A DNA stretch of 34,890 nt, taken from positions 1-34,890 of the forward strand of contig JACFNC010000024.1 of the NCBI GenBank assembly GCA_019455065.1, given 5' to 3'. The stretch is from Rhodospirillales bacterium (GTDB lineage: Bacteria > Pseudomonadota > Alphaproteobacteria > Rhodospirillales > Magnetospirillaceae). The notes under the pieces are model-generated. The model made no database searches, was not told where the DNA came from, and saw only the letters and a program-made list of their open reading frames with translations. The position numbers and the translations under genes are program-made. Shown in pieces: positions 7,268-18,325 of the stretch (its first letter is position 1; each line of letters opens with the position of its first letter).

Positions 7268-9940
7268 ATGCGTATCCACGAGTTCACCGCCGAGGAAGCG
7301 CTGGCCAGCCTGAGCACTGGCCCCGGTGGTCTGGACTCGAAAGAGGCGGCGCGGCGGCTCGCCGAGTACGGCGAAAACCGAGTCGAGCGTGTCGAAGCCA
7401 CGCACTGGGCGTGGCGGCTTCTCGGCGAGTTCACGCATTTTTTCGCGTTGGTGCTATGGGCGGCGGCAGGTCTGGCCGCGTTCGCCGAATATCAGCGTCC
7501 AGGCGAGGGGATGGGCACGCTCGCCGTCGCGATCCTGTTCGTGATCGTGATCAACGGGCTGTTCTCGTTCTGGCAGGAATACCGCAGTGAACGCGCGGTC
7601 CTGGCGTTGCGCGGTCTTCTGCCGCACACGGTCAAGACCCTTCGCGATGGCCGACTGATGGATGTGGCGGCCGAGGCGCTTGTCCCTGGAGACGTGGTCC
7701 TGGTTCAGGACGGCGACGCGGTGCCCGCTGATGCGCGCATCCTTGAGGCCGTCGGACTGCAAGTCAGTCTCGCCGCGATCACCGGCGAGTCGCAGCCGGC
7801 CGGGCGGGACGCGCGCCCGTCACACGAGCGAGAGCTCTCGACGGCGCGCAATGTCCTTCTAGCGGGCACCGCAGTGATGGCCGGCGAGGCTCGCGCCGTC
7901 GTTTTCGCCACCGGTATGCACACCCTTCTGGGTGAGATCGCCCACCTGACCCAGACCGGGGGCCCCACATTGTCGCCGTTGCAGCGCGAGGTCGTCCGCC
8001 TGAGCCGCATCGTCGCGGCTCTGGCAGTCGGTCTCGGGGCGGTGTTCTTTGCCATCGGCCAAGCCCTGGGCATGACCCATTGGCATAACACCATGTTCGC
8101 CATCGGCATCGTGGTCGCCAACGTTCCCGAGGGGCTGCTGCCGACCGTCACCCTTGCACTGGCGATGGCGGCGCAACGCCTTGCGCGCCGCAAGGTGCTG
8201 GTACGCCACCTGGCGTCCGTCGAAGCGCTGGGATCGGCCACCGTGATCTGCACTGACAAGACTGGGACGCTGACCGAGAACCGCATGGCGGTTCGGGCAA
8301 TCGTCGTCGGCGGCGAGCGCTACGACGATCCCGCCACCGCACTTGCCGGGGGAATGGTTGCCGAGCGCCTGTTCGAGACTGCGGCCCATTGCCATACGCT
8401 CAAGGAGATTGCCGCAGGCGGTACTGCCCGGCTGTCCGGCGACGCCATGGAATTGGCGCTGGTGGCGATGGCGCGCGCTGTAGGCGAGCCGGCTCCCTTG
8501 CCCCGAATAGACGAGGTGCCGTTCGACCCCGACCGCAAGCGATTATCAACGCTTCATCGAAAGGGCGGGGAACTCGTGTTGTTCACGAAGGGCGCGCTGG
8601 AGACGGTGCTGCCGCTCTGTGGGGCTGTCGCCACCGTCCATGGCGAAGTGCCGATGACCCGGGCAGAGAGGGAAACCTATCTGGAAGCCGAGGGGGAGCT
8701 GGCCGCTGCCGGACTGAGGGTGCTCGCCTTCGCGTCGCGGACGGGCGTCGCCGAAAACTATCGCAGAGAAGAGCTCGAGCAGGGGCTCACCATGATCGGG
8801 CTGGTCGGCATCGAGGATCCGCCGCGGCCCGAGGTAAGCGCTGCCGTCTCCAGATGCCGCCGGGCGGGTATCCGGGTCATCATGGTGACCGGCGACCATC
8901 CCCATACCGCGCGCGCCATCGCTGCCCGCATCGGCTTGGCCAGCGCCCCCGTGATCGTGACCGGGGAGCAACTGGAACGCATGTCGCGCACTCAGTTGCA
9001 GCTTTGCCTCGACGCGCCCGAGCTGATCTTCGCGCGCACCCGCGCCGACCACAAGCGCCGGATCGTCGTTGCACTCCAGGCCAAGGGAGAGGTCGTGGCG
9101 GTCACCGGCGACGGCGTCAACGATGCTCCCGCGCTGCGCAAGGCCGATGTCGGCATCGCCATGGGCCTTGCCGGAACCGACGTCGCGCGCGAGGCCGCCG
9201 ACATGATCCTTCTGGACGACAACTTCGCCAGCATCGTCATGGCGGTGGAGGAAGGACGTGCGGTCTTCGACAACATTCGAAAATTCATGACCTATATCCT
9301 TACCTCGAACATTCCCGAGATCGTGCCCTACCTGGCCTTCGCCCTGTTCGACGTTCCGCTCGCGCTGACTGTGGTGCAAATCCTGGCCGTCGATCTCGGC
9401 ACGGACATGCTGCCGGCCATTGCCCTGGCCGCGGAGAGGCCCGATTCCGAGGTCATGGACCGGCCGCCGCGCCGCCGCAACCAGCGGCTGCTGGACGGGC
9501 CCTTGCTGGCGCGCGCCTATCTGTGGCTCGGGCCGCAGCAGACGGTTGCGGCGATGACCGCATTCTTCCTGGTCCTCGCGGGCGGTGGCTGGCATTACGG
9601 CCGCGAGCTGGCTACGACCGATAGTCTCTACCTTCAGGCAACCACCGCCTGCCTCGGCGCCATCGTCGTCATGCAGGTGGCCAACCTGTTCCTATGCCGC
9701 AGCCCTACGCGCTCGCTGTTCGCGCAGGGCTTGGCGAGCAACCCATGGCTATTGGCGGGCATCGGTTTCGAACTGGCCCTCACCGCTGCCATCGTCTACA
9801 CGCCACTCGGCAATGTGATGTTCGGGACGGTGCCCCTTCCAGCGTCGGCTTGGGTGGGAGTGCTTCCCTTCGCCGTGGCGATGACCGTGTTCGAAGAGGC
9901 GCGCAAGGTTGCCTTCCGTCACTGGGGTACGGGGGAATGA
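7268..9940 (+). CDS. P-type cation-transporting ATPase, P2C (Na,K-ATPase-like) type
   Basis: An 890-residue inner-membrane ion pump. In order: N-terminal cation-ATPase domain, M1/M2 (about 57-103), actuator domain with TGES (172-175), M3/M4 with NVPEGLLPTVTL (about 285-296), phosphorylation motif DKTGTLT with Asp330 as the phosphorylated residue, nucleotide domain, GDGVNDAPAL hinge, and four to six C-terminal helices. The M4 motif and VDLGTDMLPAIALA in M6 resemble P2C pumps (Na,K/H,K-ATPases) more than SERCA-type P2A pumps. The transported ion is therefore plausibly Na+, K+ or H+, but this is not proven. Its stop overlaps the start of the lipoprotein hydrolase (ATGA), and it follows pat by 13 bases, so the three genes may form one operon. 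Its Shine-Dalgarno is weak (GGCGGTCGG). Confidence 0.9.
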   Translation: MRIHEFTAEEALASLSTGPGGLDSKEAARRLAEYGENRVERVEATHWAWRLLGEFTHFFALVLWAAAGLAAFAEYQRPGEGMGTLAVAILFVIVINGLFSFWQEYRSERAVLALRGLLPHTVKTLRDGRLMDVAAEALVPGDVVLVQDGDAVPADARILEAVGLQVSLAAITGESQPAGRDARPSHERELSTARNVLLAGTAVMAGEARAVVFATGMHTLLGEIAHLTQTGGPTLSPLQREVVRLSRIVAALAVGLGAVFFAIGQALGMTHWHNTMFAIGIVVANVPEGLLPTVTLALAMAAQRLARRKVLVRHLASVEALGSATVICTDKTGTLTENRMAVRAIVVGGERYDDPATALAGGMVAERLFETAAHCHTLKEIAAGGTARLSGDAMELALVAMARAVGEPAPLPRIDEVPFDPDRKRLSTLHRKGGELVLFTKGALETVLPLCGAVATVHGEVPMTRAERETYLEAEGELAAAGLRVLAFASRTGVAENYRREELEQGLTMIGLVGIEDPPRPEVSAAVSRCRRAGIRVIMVTGDHPHTARAIAARIGLASAPVIVTGEQLERMSRTQLQLCLDAPELIFARTRADHKRRIVVALQAKGEVVAVTGDGVNDAPALRKADVGIAMGLAGTDVAREAADMILLDDNFASIVMAVEEGRAVFDNIRKFMTYILTSNIPEIVPYLAFALFDVPLALTVVQILAVDLGTDMLPAIALAAERPDSEVMDRPPRRRNQRLLDGPLLARAYLWLGPQQTVAAMTAFFLVLAGGGWHYGRELATTDSLYLQATTACLGAIVVMQVANLFLCRSPTRSLFAQGLASNPWLLAGIGFELALTAAIVYTPLGNVMFGTVPLPASAWVGVLPFAVAMTVFEEARKVAFRHWGTGE

Positions 9941-11115
9941 GGTTGGTTCTCGCTGCGATCTTCATTCTGCTGGCCGGGTGCTCGCCGCTTCGGATCCACG
10001 AAGCGAGGCTGGTGCTGATCGACCTTGCCGCGGGCAGTCACGACAGCGCCCTCAAAAGAAGCACGCCGGCGCCCAATCGCGCCACGATTGCCTACGAGGT
10101 CGACGGACGGGCGCGCCAAGGGGATCTGTACCGGCCCGGGGAGTCGCACGGGGCGGCCGCGGTGGTGCTGGTGCCGGGCGCCGCCCGCACGGGCAAGGAC
10201 GATCCCCGCCTGGTGGGGCTGGCCGAGACCCTGGCGCGGGCGCGCTTCAGCGTGCTGGTGCCTGAGATCGCGACGTTGCGGGAGCTTCGGGTCGGCCCCG
10301 GCGACGCAGACCATGTCGCCGACGCGGTCCGCAACCTCGACGCAATCGGTTCCGCGCCCATTGGGATCGTCGCCATTTCCTATGCGGTCGCCCCGGCGGT
10401 GATCGCCGCGCTACGCGAAGACGTGAACCCTCGGCTTGATTTCATCGTCGGGGTGGGGGGCTATTACGACCTCGAAGCGGTGGTGACGTTCTTCACTACC
10501 GGCTTCTATCGCGACGGCGCGGTCGCCCCCTGGCGATGGCGGGCACCCAACGCCTATGGCAAGTGGGTGTTCGTGCGCGGCAATGCCGACCGTCTCGACG
10601 ACAGCGGCGACCGTGTCCTACTTGCCGCCATCGCCGAGCGGAAGCTCGAGGACTTGGATGCGCCGGTCGAGGACCTGACGGCCAAGCTGGGGCCGCAGGG
10701 ACGGAGCGTTCACGACCTCGTCCAGAACCGCGATCCCGAGCGTGTGCCGGGCCTGATCGCCCGCCTGCCGGCCGGCATTCGCTCCGACATGGCGGCCCTT
10801 GACCTGAGCCGGCTGGACTTGGCGAATCTGCGCGCGCGACTGCATCTGGTGCATGGGCGCGACGACGCGATCATCCCGGTCACCGAGAGCCGGGCGCTGG
10901 CGCGCGCGGCCGGTCCGCGGGCCGATTTGACCGAGGTCGACAGCTTGGCCCACGCCGACCTTGGCGCGGCGGGCATTCGTGATGCCGCCGCGCTGTTGCG
11001 TGTCGTCTACCGCGTGCTGGCCGAGCGCGACCAGCCGCCGCGGCGGCTGGGCGGCGGCCGGCGTGCCGGCGACCGGTTGGAATTGGCCGCGCGCGCCGCC
11101 TCGGGGCAGTGGTAG
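9937..11115 (+). CDS. Lipoprotein with alpha/beta-hydrolase fold
   Basis: About 392 residues. The N terminus has a lipoprotein signal (hydrophobic stretch, lipobox LLAGC, cysteine near residue 16). The body has alpha/beta-hydrolase features: [14 protein letters not shown] (oxyanion region), a nucleophile-elbow-like AISYA that departs from GxSxG by Ala for Gly on both sides, [10 protein letters not shown] (acidic residue) and SLAHADLG (histidine). It is probably an envelope-anchored esterase or lipase-like protein, but the altered elbow leaves activity uncertain. The ATG at 9937 overlaps the ATPase stop (ATGA) and follows a G-rich Shine-Dalgarno, which supports coupling to the pump. The in-frame extension upstream (from 9694) lies inside the ATPase gene and was rejected. 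The 3' end overlaps the convergent helicase gene by 109 bases. Confidence 0.75.
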   Translation: MRLVLAAIFILLAGCSPLRIHEARLVLIDLAAGSHDSALKRSTPAPNRATIAYEVDGRARQGDLYRPGESHGAAAVVLVPGAARTGKDDPRLVGLAETLARARFSVLVPEIATLRELRVGPGDADHVADAVRNLDAIGSAPIGIVAISYAVAPAVIAALREDVNPRLDFIVGVGGYYDLEAVVTFFTTGFYRDGAVAPWRWRAPNAYGKWVFVRGNADRLDDSGDRVLLAAIAERKLEDLDAPVEDLTAKLGPQGRSVHDLVQNRDPERVPGLIARLPAGIRSDMAALDLSRLDLANLRARLHLVHGRDDAIIPVTESRALARAAGPRADLTEVDSLAHADLGAAGIRDAAALLRVVYRVLAERDQPPRRLGGGRRAGDRLELAARAASGQW

Positions 11116-12239
11116 GGGTGATCCTCGACCACCGGAACCGCCTGTCGGATCACCTTTTCGATGCCCCGCAGATAGGGCCGCTCGGTGGCGTCGCAGAACG
11201 ATATGGCCACGCCGGTGGCTCCCGCCCTCGCCGTGCGGCCGATGCGGTGAACGTAACTTTCCGGCTCGTTCGGCAGGTCGTAGTTGATGACGTGGGTAAT
11301 GCCGTCGATGTCGATGCCGCGGGCCGCGATGTCGGTGGCGACCAGGACGCGGATTCGGCCGGCGCGGAAGTCGTCGAGCGCCCGCTGGCGGGCGTTCTGC
11401 GACTTGTTGCCGTGGATGGCGTCGGCGCGGATGCGAATCTTCTCCAACTGCTCGGCGACCCGGTTGGCGCCGTGCTTGGTGCGGGTGAAGACCAGGGCGC
11501 GGCCGATGGCGGGATCGGCGAGCACCTCGCCCAGCAGGGCGCGCTTGTTCTCGTGATTGACGAACAGGACGCGCTGGTCGATGCGCTCGGCGGTGGTCGC
11601 CACCGGGGTGACTTCGACCCGAACCGGATCGCGCAGCGTCGATTCGGCCAGCTTGGCGATCTCGGTCGGCATGGTGGCCGAGTAGAGCAGGGTCTGCCGC
11701 CGGTGCGGCACCGCCGCCAGCACCTTCCGGATGTCGTGGATGAAGCCCATGTCGAGCATGCGGTCGGCTTCATCGAGGACCAGCACCTCGACGCGGTCGA
11801 GATGCACGAGTCCCTGGTTCTTCAGGTCGAGCAGACGGCCGGGCGTCGCGACGACAATGTCGAGCCCGCGCGAGATGGCGCGAGCCTGATTGTTCTGGGA
11901 AACGCCACCGAAAATCACCGTCTGGGTCAGTCCGAGGAAGCGGCCGTAGGTCCGGAAGCTGTCATTGATCTGGCCCGCCAGCTCGCGGGTCGGCGCCAGG
12001 ACCAGGCAGCGCATCCGGCGCGGCCCGGCGGCGACCTTGTTGGCGGCCAGTCGCTGCAGGATGGGCAGCGCGAAGGCGGCGGTCTTTCCCGTGCCCGTCT
12101 GGGCGCAACCGAAAAGGTCGCGGCCCTCCAGCAGGTGGGGGATGGTCAACGCCTGAATGGGGGTGGGGGTTTCGTAATTTTCGGCCTGTACGGCGCGAAG
12201 CAAGGGTTCGATCAGCTTGAGATCGGCAAAAGTCGTCAA
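11007..12239 (-). CDS. rhlE: DEAD-box RNA helicase, RhlE-like
   Basis: About 410 residues; unwinds RNA using ATP, typically in ribosome assembly or mRNA turnover. All family motifs are present: Q motif (TPTPIQ), [30 protein letters not shown], the C-domain segment ending [11 protein letters not shown], and [10 protein letters not shown]. After the core comes a short basic tail rich in Arg, Ser and Pro. I prefer the TTG at 12239, giving [14 protein letters not shown] as in relatives, with AGAGA just upstream. A GTG at 12278 would add 13 residues that do not look conserved. The last 109 bases overlap the convergent hydrolase gene. The leader region contains a CGGCAC-G-GTGCCG hairpin (about 12273-12285). 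Confidence 0.9.
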   Translation of the reverse strand: MTTFADLKLIEPLLRAVQAENYETPTPIQALTIPHLLEGRDLFGCAQTGTGKTAAFALPILQRLAANKVAAGPRRMRCLVLAPTRELAGQINDSFRTYGRFLGLTQTVIFGGVSQNNQARAISRGLDIVVATPGRLLDLKNQGLVHLDRVEVLVLDEADRMLDMGFIHDIRKVLAAVPHRRQTLLYSATMPTEIAKLAESTLRDPVRVEVTPVATTAERIDQRVLFVNHENKRALLGEVLADPAIGRALVFTRTKHGANRVAEQLEKIRIRADAIHGNKSQNARQRALDDFRAGRIRVLVATDIAARGIDIDGITHVINYDLPNEPESYVHRIGRTARAGATGVAISFCDATERPYLRGIEKVIRQAVPVVEDHPYHCPEAARAANSNRSPARRPPPSRRGGWSRSASTR

Positions 12240-12540
12240 ATTCGTCTCTTTTCCATAACGGGCGGCTGCCGTCGGCACGGTGCCGGACGGTCGGCTGCGG
12301 AGCTTTCCGCGCGCGTGCCGGGAAGGCTCGGGATTTTCAGGGATGTCTCGGGATGCAAGCTGCCAGGGGCGCGCGTCGCGCGATCACGAGAAAACGGGGC
12401 TGTTGCCTTGCCCGGCAGAAAGCGCCTTCGCCTTCGCAAAGTCAAGGACTTTCGCCGGGTGGGACCATGATACTACCGGAAGTTCAGAAAACCGAAATAT
12501 GCTTTGTCGCTAATTAAAACAAGTCCTCGGGAGGGACATC
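12240..12540. other. Intergenic region between rhlE and the exported protein gene
   Basis: About 300 bases with no gene I can support. It must hold the divergent promoters of rhlE (minus) and of the gene at 12541 (plus). Visible structure: a CGGCAC-G-GTGCCG hairpin near 12273-12285 in the rhlE leader, a perfect dyad AAAGTC-AAG-GACTTT at 12438-12452, and an AT-rich stretch at about 12490-12520 before a GGGAGGGAC Shine-Dalgarno at 12528-12536. No clear consensus -35/-10 pair was identified. Confidence 0.5.
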
Positions 12541-13449
12541 ATGCGCAGAGCATTTCTTGCCACGGTTCTTACCGCCGGTCTTGCCTTGGCGGCGACCGCA
12601 TCGGCCGAGCCCGCCTACAAGCCGTTCATTCTCGCCTCCACCGGCCCCGGGGACGTCGCCGGCACGGCCGCGAAGGTGGCCGAGCAGCTTGCGGCGGCTG
12701 GGTTCGAGGTGGTCGGCAGTTATTCACCCTATCCGACCGCCCGCATCCTGGTCGTGACCAGCGCCGATCTCAAGCAGGCGGCGGCCCAGACCAGGTTCGG
12801 CGCCTACGGGGCCGGGCAGCGGGTGTCGGTCACCGAGATCGGCGGCCAGGTTCAGGTCGCCTATACCAACCCGCCTTACATGGCCGCGGCCTATCGCATG
12901 GCCTCGGATTTGGGCGACGCAAGTGCCAAACTGGCGCAGGCGCTGGGGCGTCAGCAGGAATACGGGATAAACGAGGCCATGACCAAGGAGGACCTTGGAA
13001 GCTACCGTTACATGTTCGGAATGGAACGGTTTTCCGACCCGCACGAACTGGCCTCCCATGCCAGCTACGCCGAGGCGGTGGAAACGGTCGAGAAGAACCT
13101 CGCGGCAGGTATCAAGGGCGTCGGCAAGGTCTACCGGATCGACGTCCCCGGCAGGGAGGAAACCGTGTTCGGCGTTTCGCTCAACGGCAGGAACGGGGGC
13201 GGCACGCAGCAGGACGACGCCTACATCATGAGCGAGATCGATTTCAAGGAGGTCCGCTCGACCGCGCATCTGCCCTACGAGATGGTCGTGTCGGGCAACA
13301 AGGTTTACGCGCTCTCGGCGCGCTTCCGCATCGCCATAAACTTCCCCGACCTGTCGATGATGGGGTCGCACAGCTTCATGAACATCATGGGGTCTCCCGA
13401 CGCCATCAAGGAGGCCCTTACCAAGGCGGCCGGCGGGGGCGAGTCCTGA
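12541..13449 (+). CDS. Exported protein of unknown function
   Basis: A 302-residue protein with a clear Sec signal peptide (MRRAFLATVLTAGLALAATASA, split here after the AxA at about 20-22), so the mature form is periplasmic. The first ~100 mature residues (GPGDVAGTAAKVAEQLAAAGFEV, then YPTARILVVTS) resemble a DUF302-like alpha/beta fold, but I cannot name the family with confidence. No cysteine pair, metal motif or transmembrane helix stands out. A strong Shine-Dalgarno (GGGAGGGAC) supports the ATG at 12541. The gene ends 12 bases from the convergent oxyR stop, so the two share a very short terminator space. No functional partner is obvious. Confidence 0.75.
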   Translation: MRRAFLATVLTAGLALAATASAEPAYKPFILASTGPGDVAGTAAKVAEQLAAAGFEVVGSYSPYPTARILVVTSADLKQAAAQTRFGAYGAGQRVSVTEIGGQVQVAYTNPPYMAAAYRMASDLGDASAKLAQALGRQQEYGINEAMTKEDLGSYRYMFGMERFSDPHELASHASYAEAVETVEKNLAAGIKGVGKVYRIDVPGREETVFGVSLNGRNGGGTQQDDAYIMSEIDFKEVRSTAHLPYEMVVSGNKVYALSARFRIAINFPDLSMMGSHSFMNIMGSPDAIKEALTKAAGGGES

Positions 13450-13461
13450 CCGCGAGACTCA

Positions 13462-14370
13462 TCACGAGCGCGTCACCACCGCCGGCAGGTTGGTAAGCAG
13501 CAGGTCGGCCAGCAGGCGGAACTCCGCGGCCCGCATCGAGGTCCGCCGCCAGACAAGGCCGATCAGTCGGGTCGGCGGCGGATCGGCGAACGGGCGCACG
13601 ACGATCTGTTCGTCGCCCAGCGCCTCGGCGGCAACGTACAGCGCCGGCAGCAGGGTGACTCCCAATCCCGTCGCCACCATCTGGCGCAGCGAGTCGAGGC
13701 TGGTCGCCCGGAAATCCGGGTGTTCGCTGGCACCGGCGCGCTTGCATAAGGCCAGCGCCTGGTCGCGCATGCAATGGCCCGCTTCGAGCAGCAGGAGTTG
13801 CTGGCCGGCGAGATCCTGGGGGGCAAGGCTGGTCAGGTCACCAAGCCCATGGCCGAGTGGCAGCGCCGCCCAGAAGGGCTCGTGAAACAGCGGCAGGCTG
13901 ACCAATCCGGCCTCCGACTCGGGCAGCGACACAAGGGCAAGATCGAGATCGCCACGCTCGAGTTCCTGGAGTGCCCGCATCGCCGGTTCCTCGCGCAGGT
14001 AAAGTCGAAGCTCGGGGTAAGCCCGCCGCAGGTCCGGCAGGATATGGGGCAAGAGATAGGATCCCAGGGTGGGCAGCACGCCCAGGCGCAGCGTGCCGGA
14101 AAGCGGGCGCGCACCCTGCCGCGCCAGATCTGCCAAGTCGTCGATGTCGCGCAGGATTCGTTTTGCCCGCTCGGCCACCTCCCGCCCGACCGGCGTGAGC
14201 AGGACGCGACGATGGCTGCGCTCTGCAAGCGCGACGCCAAGCGCCTCCTCCAGTTGGGCGATCTGTGCGCTGAAGGCCGGCTGGCTTATGTGGCAGCGCT
14301 CCGCCGCGCGATGGAAATGCAGGGTGTCGGCCAGCGCGGCGAGGCTTCGGAGGTTCTTGAGGGTGATCAT
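13462..14370 (-). CDS. oxyR: OxyR, peroxide-sensing LysR-family regulator
   Basis: 302 residues: N-terminal winged HTH (1-60, LHFHRAAERCHISQPAFSAQ) and a periplasmic-binding-like effector domain. The redox pair is intact: LEAGHCMRDQALALC gives Cys200 and Cys209, the same spacing as E. coli Cys199/Cys208, which form a disulfide on H2O2 oxidation. This is much more specific than a generic LysR call. It is divergent from rpoH with 116 bases between start codons. Two matched dyads lie in this gap (14377-14395 and 14408-14426); the first begins six bases upstream of the oxyR ATG and covers its ribosome-binding region, which suggests autoregulation. The ATG at 14370 fits the family start. Confidence 0.92.
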   Translation of the reverse strand: MITLKNLRSLAALADTLHFHRAAERCHISQPAFSAQIAQLEEALGVALAERSHRRVLLTPVGREVAERAKRILRDIDDLADLARQGARPLSGTLRLGVLPTLGSYLLPHILPDLRRAYPELRLYLREEPAMRALQELERGDLDLALVSLPESEAGLVSLPLFHEPFWAALPLGHGLGDLTSLAPQDLAGQQLLLLEAGHCMRDQALALCKRAGASEHPDFRATSLDSLRQMVATGLGVTLLPALYVAAEALGDEQIVVRPFADPPPTRLIGLVWRRTSMRAAEFRLLADLLLTNLPAVVTRS

Positions 14371-14376
14371 GGTGCA

Positions 14377-14395
14377 TGATCCAAAAACTGGATCA
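14377..14395. promoter_or_regulatory. Perfect dyad TGATCC-N7-GGATCA, candidate LysR/OxyR site 1
   Basis: A 19-bp inverted repeat with six-base arms and a seven-base centre, within the T-N11-A style expected for LysR-type regulators. It starts six bases before the oxyR ATG and overlaps its translation-initiation region. The arms match those of site 2 (shared core ATCC-N7-GGAT). Binding by OxyR is inferred from location. Confidence 0.55.
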
Positions 14396-14407
14396 AAATG
14401 ACAACAT

Positions 14408-14426
14408 TAATCCATTGGACGGATTA
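14408..14426. promoter_or_regulatory. Perfect dyad TAATCC-N7-GGATTA, candidate LysR/OxyR site 2
   Basis: Second 19-bp inverted repeat sharing the ATCC-N7-GGAT core with site 1. The centres are 31 bp apart, about three helical turns, so both sites would face the same side of the DNA. It contains TTGGAC (14415-14420), which with CATACT (14439-14444) could form a sigma70-like promoter (18-bp spacer) toward rpoH. Confidence 0.55.
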
Positions 14427-14444
14427 CGCGCTGGACTCCATACT
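14415..14444 (+). promoter_or_regulatory. Possible sigma70-type promoter for rpoH
   Basis: TTGGAC (-35 like) and CATACT (-10 like) are separated by 18 bp and lie about 40 bases upstream of the rpoH start. The -35 element falls inside dyad site 2, so regulator binding there would directly affect polymerase. Each box differs from consensus at about two positions. Confidence 0.35.
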
Positions 14445-14486
14445 CAGTCGCAGTGAATGAGCTGCCGAAAGGGCAAGGAGAAGAAC

Positions 14487-15341
14487 ATGACCATCCCCTC
14501 GTACACCAACCTCGAGAGCTATGTGGCGGCGGTGCGCGCCACGCCTCTGCTCTCGCAGGAGGAGGAGGGCGAATTGGCGCGCCGTTGGCGTGACCACAAC
14601 GACATCGAGGCCGCCGATCGCTTGGTCGGCGCCCATCTGCGGTTGGTGGTGCGGGCCGCCTATGCGTTGCGCGGTTACGGCGTGCCGCTTGCGGACTTGA
14701 TCGCCGAGGGCAATCTCGGCCTCGTCCAGGCGCTGCGCCGCTTCGACCCCGAGCGCGAGCTGCGGTTCGCCACCTATGCCATCTGGTGGGTACGGGCCGC
14801 GATGTATGAATACGTGATGGCGCAGTCGACGCCGGTGCGCATCGCGCTCACCGCCGAGCGCAAGAAGATCTTCTTCAAGCTGCGCATGCTCAAGGCCCGG
14901 CTGCGCCCGGGCGGTACCCACCTCACCGATGCCGATGCCAAGGAGATCGCCCGCGTCCTGGAAGTGCGGGAGGAGACGGTCCACGAAATGGACCGGCTGC
15001 TGGACGGCCAGGATCGTTCGCTCGACGCGCCGCGTGTGGACGGCGGAGATTCCTGGGGTGCAGTACTGCCGGATGATCGTCCCGATCCGGAGACGCTGGT
15101 CGGCGAGCAGGAGGAGATACGACGGCGGCGGCGCGTGATGGCCGAGGCGTGGAAGGCTTTGAGCGAGCGCGAGCGGACCATCCTTGCGGACCGCCGTCTA
15201 CGCGACATTCCGCTACGCCTCGAAGACCTCGCCCAGCGCTACAACATCTCGCGCGAACGCGTGCGGCAGATCGAGAACGCCGCCGCCAACAAGCTCAAGA
15301 AACTGGTTGCGGTCGCGGCTCCGCAACTGGCCTCGGCTTGA
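14487..15341 (+). CDS. rpoH: RNA polymerase sigma factor RpoH (sigma-32 family)
   Basis: 284 residues directing RNA polymerase to heat-shock or oxidative-stress promoters. Region 1.2/2 is seen in LLSQEEEGELARRW and in LIAEGNLGLVQALRRFDPE, then RFATYAIWWVRAAMYEYVM (regions 2.3-2.4). ERKKIFFKLR sits where the RpoH box (QRKLFFNLR) is expected. Region 4 shows LSERERTIL and the HTH YNISRERVRQIENAAANKLKK. The ATG at 14487 has AAGGAG (14475-14480) upstream. Its position next to oxyR suggests the oxidative-stress RpoH2 type found in some alphaproteobacteria, but that is inference. A strong hairpin with a weak U tract follows the stop (15348-15408). Confidence 0.9.
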   Translation: MTIPSYTNLESYVAAVRATPLLSQEEEGELARRWRDHNDIEAADRLVGAHLRLVVRAAYALRGYGVPLADLIAEGNLGLVQALRRFDPERELRFATYAIWWVRAAMYEYVMAQSTPVRIALTAERKKIFFKLRMLKARLRPGGTHLTDADAKEIARVLEVREETVHEMDRLLDGQDRSLDAPRVDGGDSWGAVLPDDRPDPETLVGEQEEIRRRRRVMAEAWKALSERERTILADRRLRDIPLRLEDLAQRYNISRERVRQIENAAANKLKKLVAVAAPQLASA

Positions 15342-15347
15342 CTTCCC

Positions 15348-15408
15348 GGAACGGGCGCCGCGACGGTTTCGCCTCTCCCTCCGCCGTCGGCGTCCGTTCC
15401 ACTTTTCC
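15348..15408 (+). terminator. Rho-independent-like terminator after rpoH
   Basis: GGAACGGGCGCCG and then ACGG pair with CCGT and CGGCGTCCGTTCC, with one G-U pair and a two-base bulge: about 17 base pairs around a 17-base pyrimidine-rich loop. ACTTTTCC follows. It starts seven bases after the rpoH stop. The T tract is on the plus strand only, so it serves rpoH rather than alaS. Confidence 0.6.
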
Positions 15409-15457
15409 ATCCCGCTCCGCGTGAGCGCGCCCCGCCGGTTTCGCCTGCCTTCGAGGA

Positions 15458-18109
<2,652 letters not shown>

Positions 18110-18219
18110 GGCCTCTAATTAAGCATCCATATGGGCGAGCCCAAGGGTCCGGACCGACCGCCCCCCGCGCCCCGCGAGCGGCCTTTTTAGCGCGGGGAGG
18201 GTGGGCTGTCCAGTTGACG

Positions 18220-18227
18220 GGCGGCGC
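18220..18227. repeat. Target-site duplication, left copy (GGCGGCGC)
   Basis: Eight bases directly outside the left transposon end, identical to 21300-21307. Eight to nine base pairs is the usual duplication length for IS1-family insertions. Confidence 0.85.
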
Positions 18228-18249
18228 GGTAGTGTCTCAGTTTGAAATC
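18228..18249 (+). repeat. Left terminal inverted repeat (IRL)
   Basis: GGT followed by AGTGTCTCAGTTTGAAATC. The last 19 bases are an exact inverted match to the right end; similarity stops abruptly inside. Confidence 0.9.
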
Positions 18250-18293
18250 GGAACCGGGTTGACAGGGTGTCGCTTCCCAGGACGGGCTCCTAT

Positions 18294-18311
18294 ATGCTTA
18301 TCGGCAAGCAT
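18294..18311. promoter_or_regulatory. Dyad ATGCTT-N6-AAGCAT, candidate operator
   Basis: Perfect six-base arms around ATCGGC, ending four bases before the AGGAG ribosome-binding site of the first passenger gene. The size and form suit an XRE-type repressor operator, and the element encodes an XRE-family protein. A TTGACA (18259-18264) lies upstream but has no well-spaced -10 partner, so the promoter itself is unclear. Confidence 0.4.
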
Positions 18312-18325
18312 TTTCAGGAGTAGGC

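Noticed and set aside
18110-18227. Possible T-box or leader regulating alaS
   Set aside because: No T-box sequence or anticodon-like specifier loop is seen; only GC-rich inverted segments and a GGTCCGGACC palindrome.
18259-18296. TTGACA with TATATG as a promoter inside the left transposon end
   Set aside because: The spacer would be 26 bp, too long for a sigma70 promoter.
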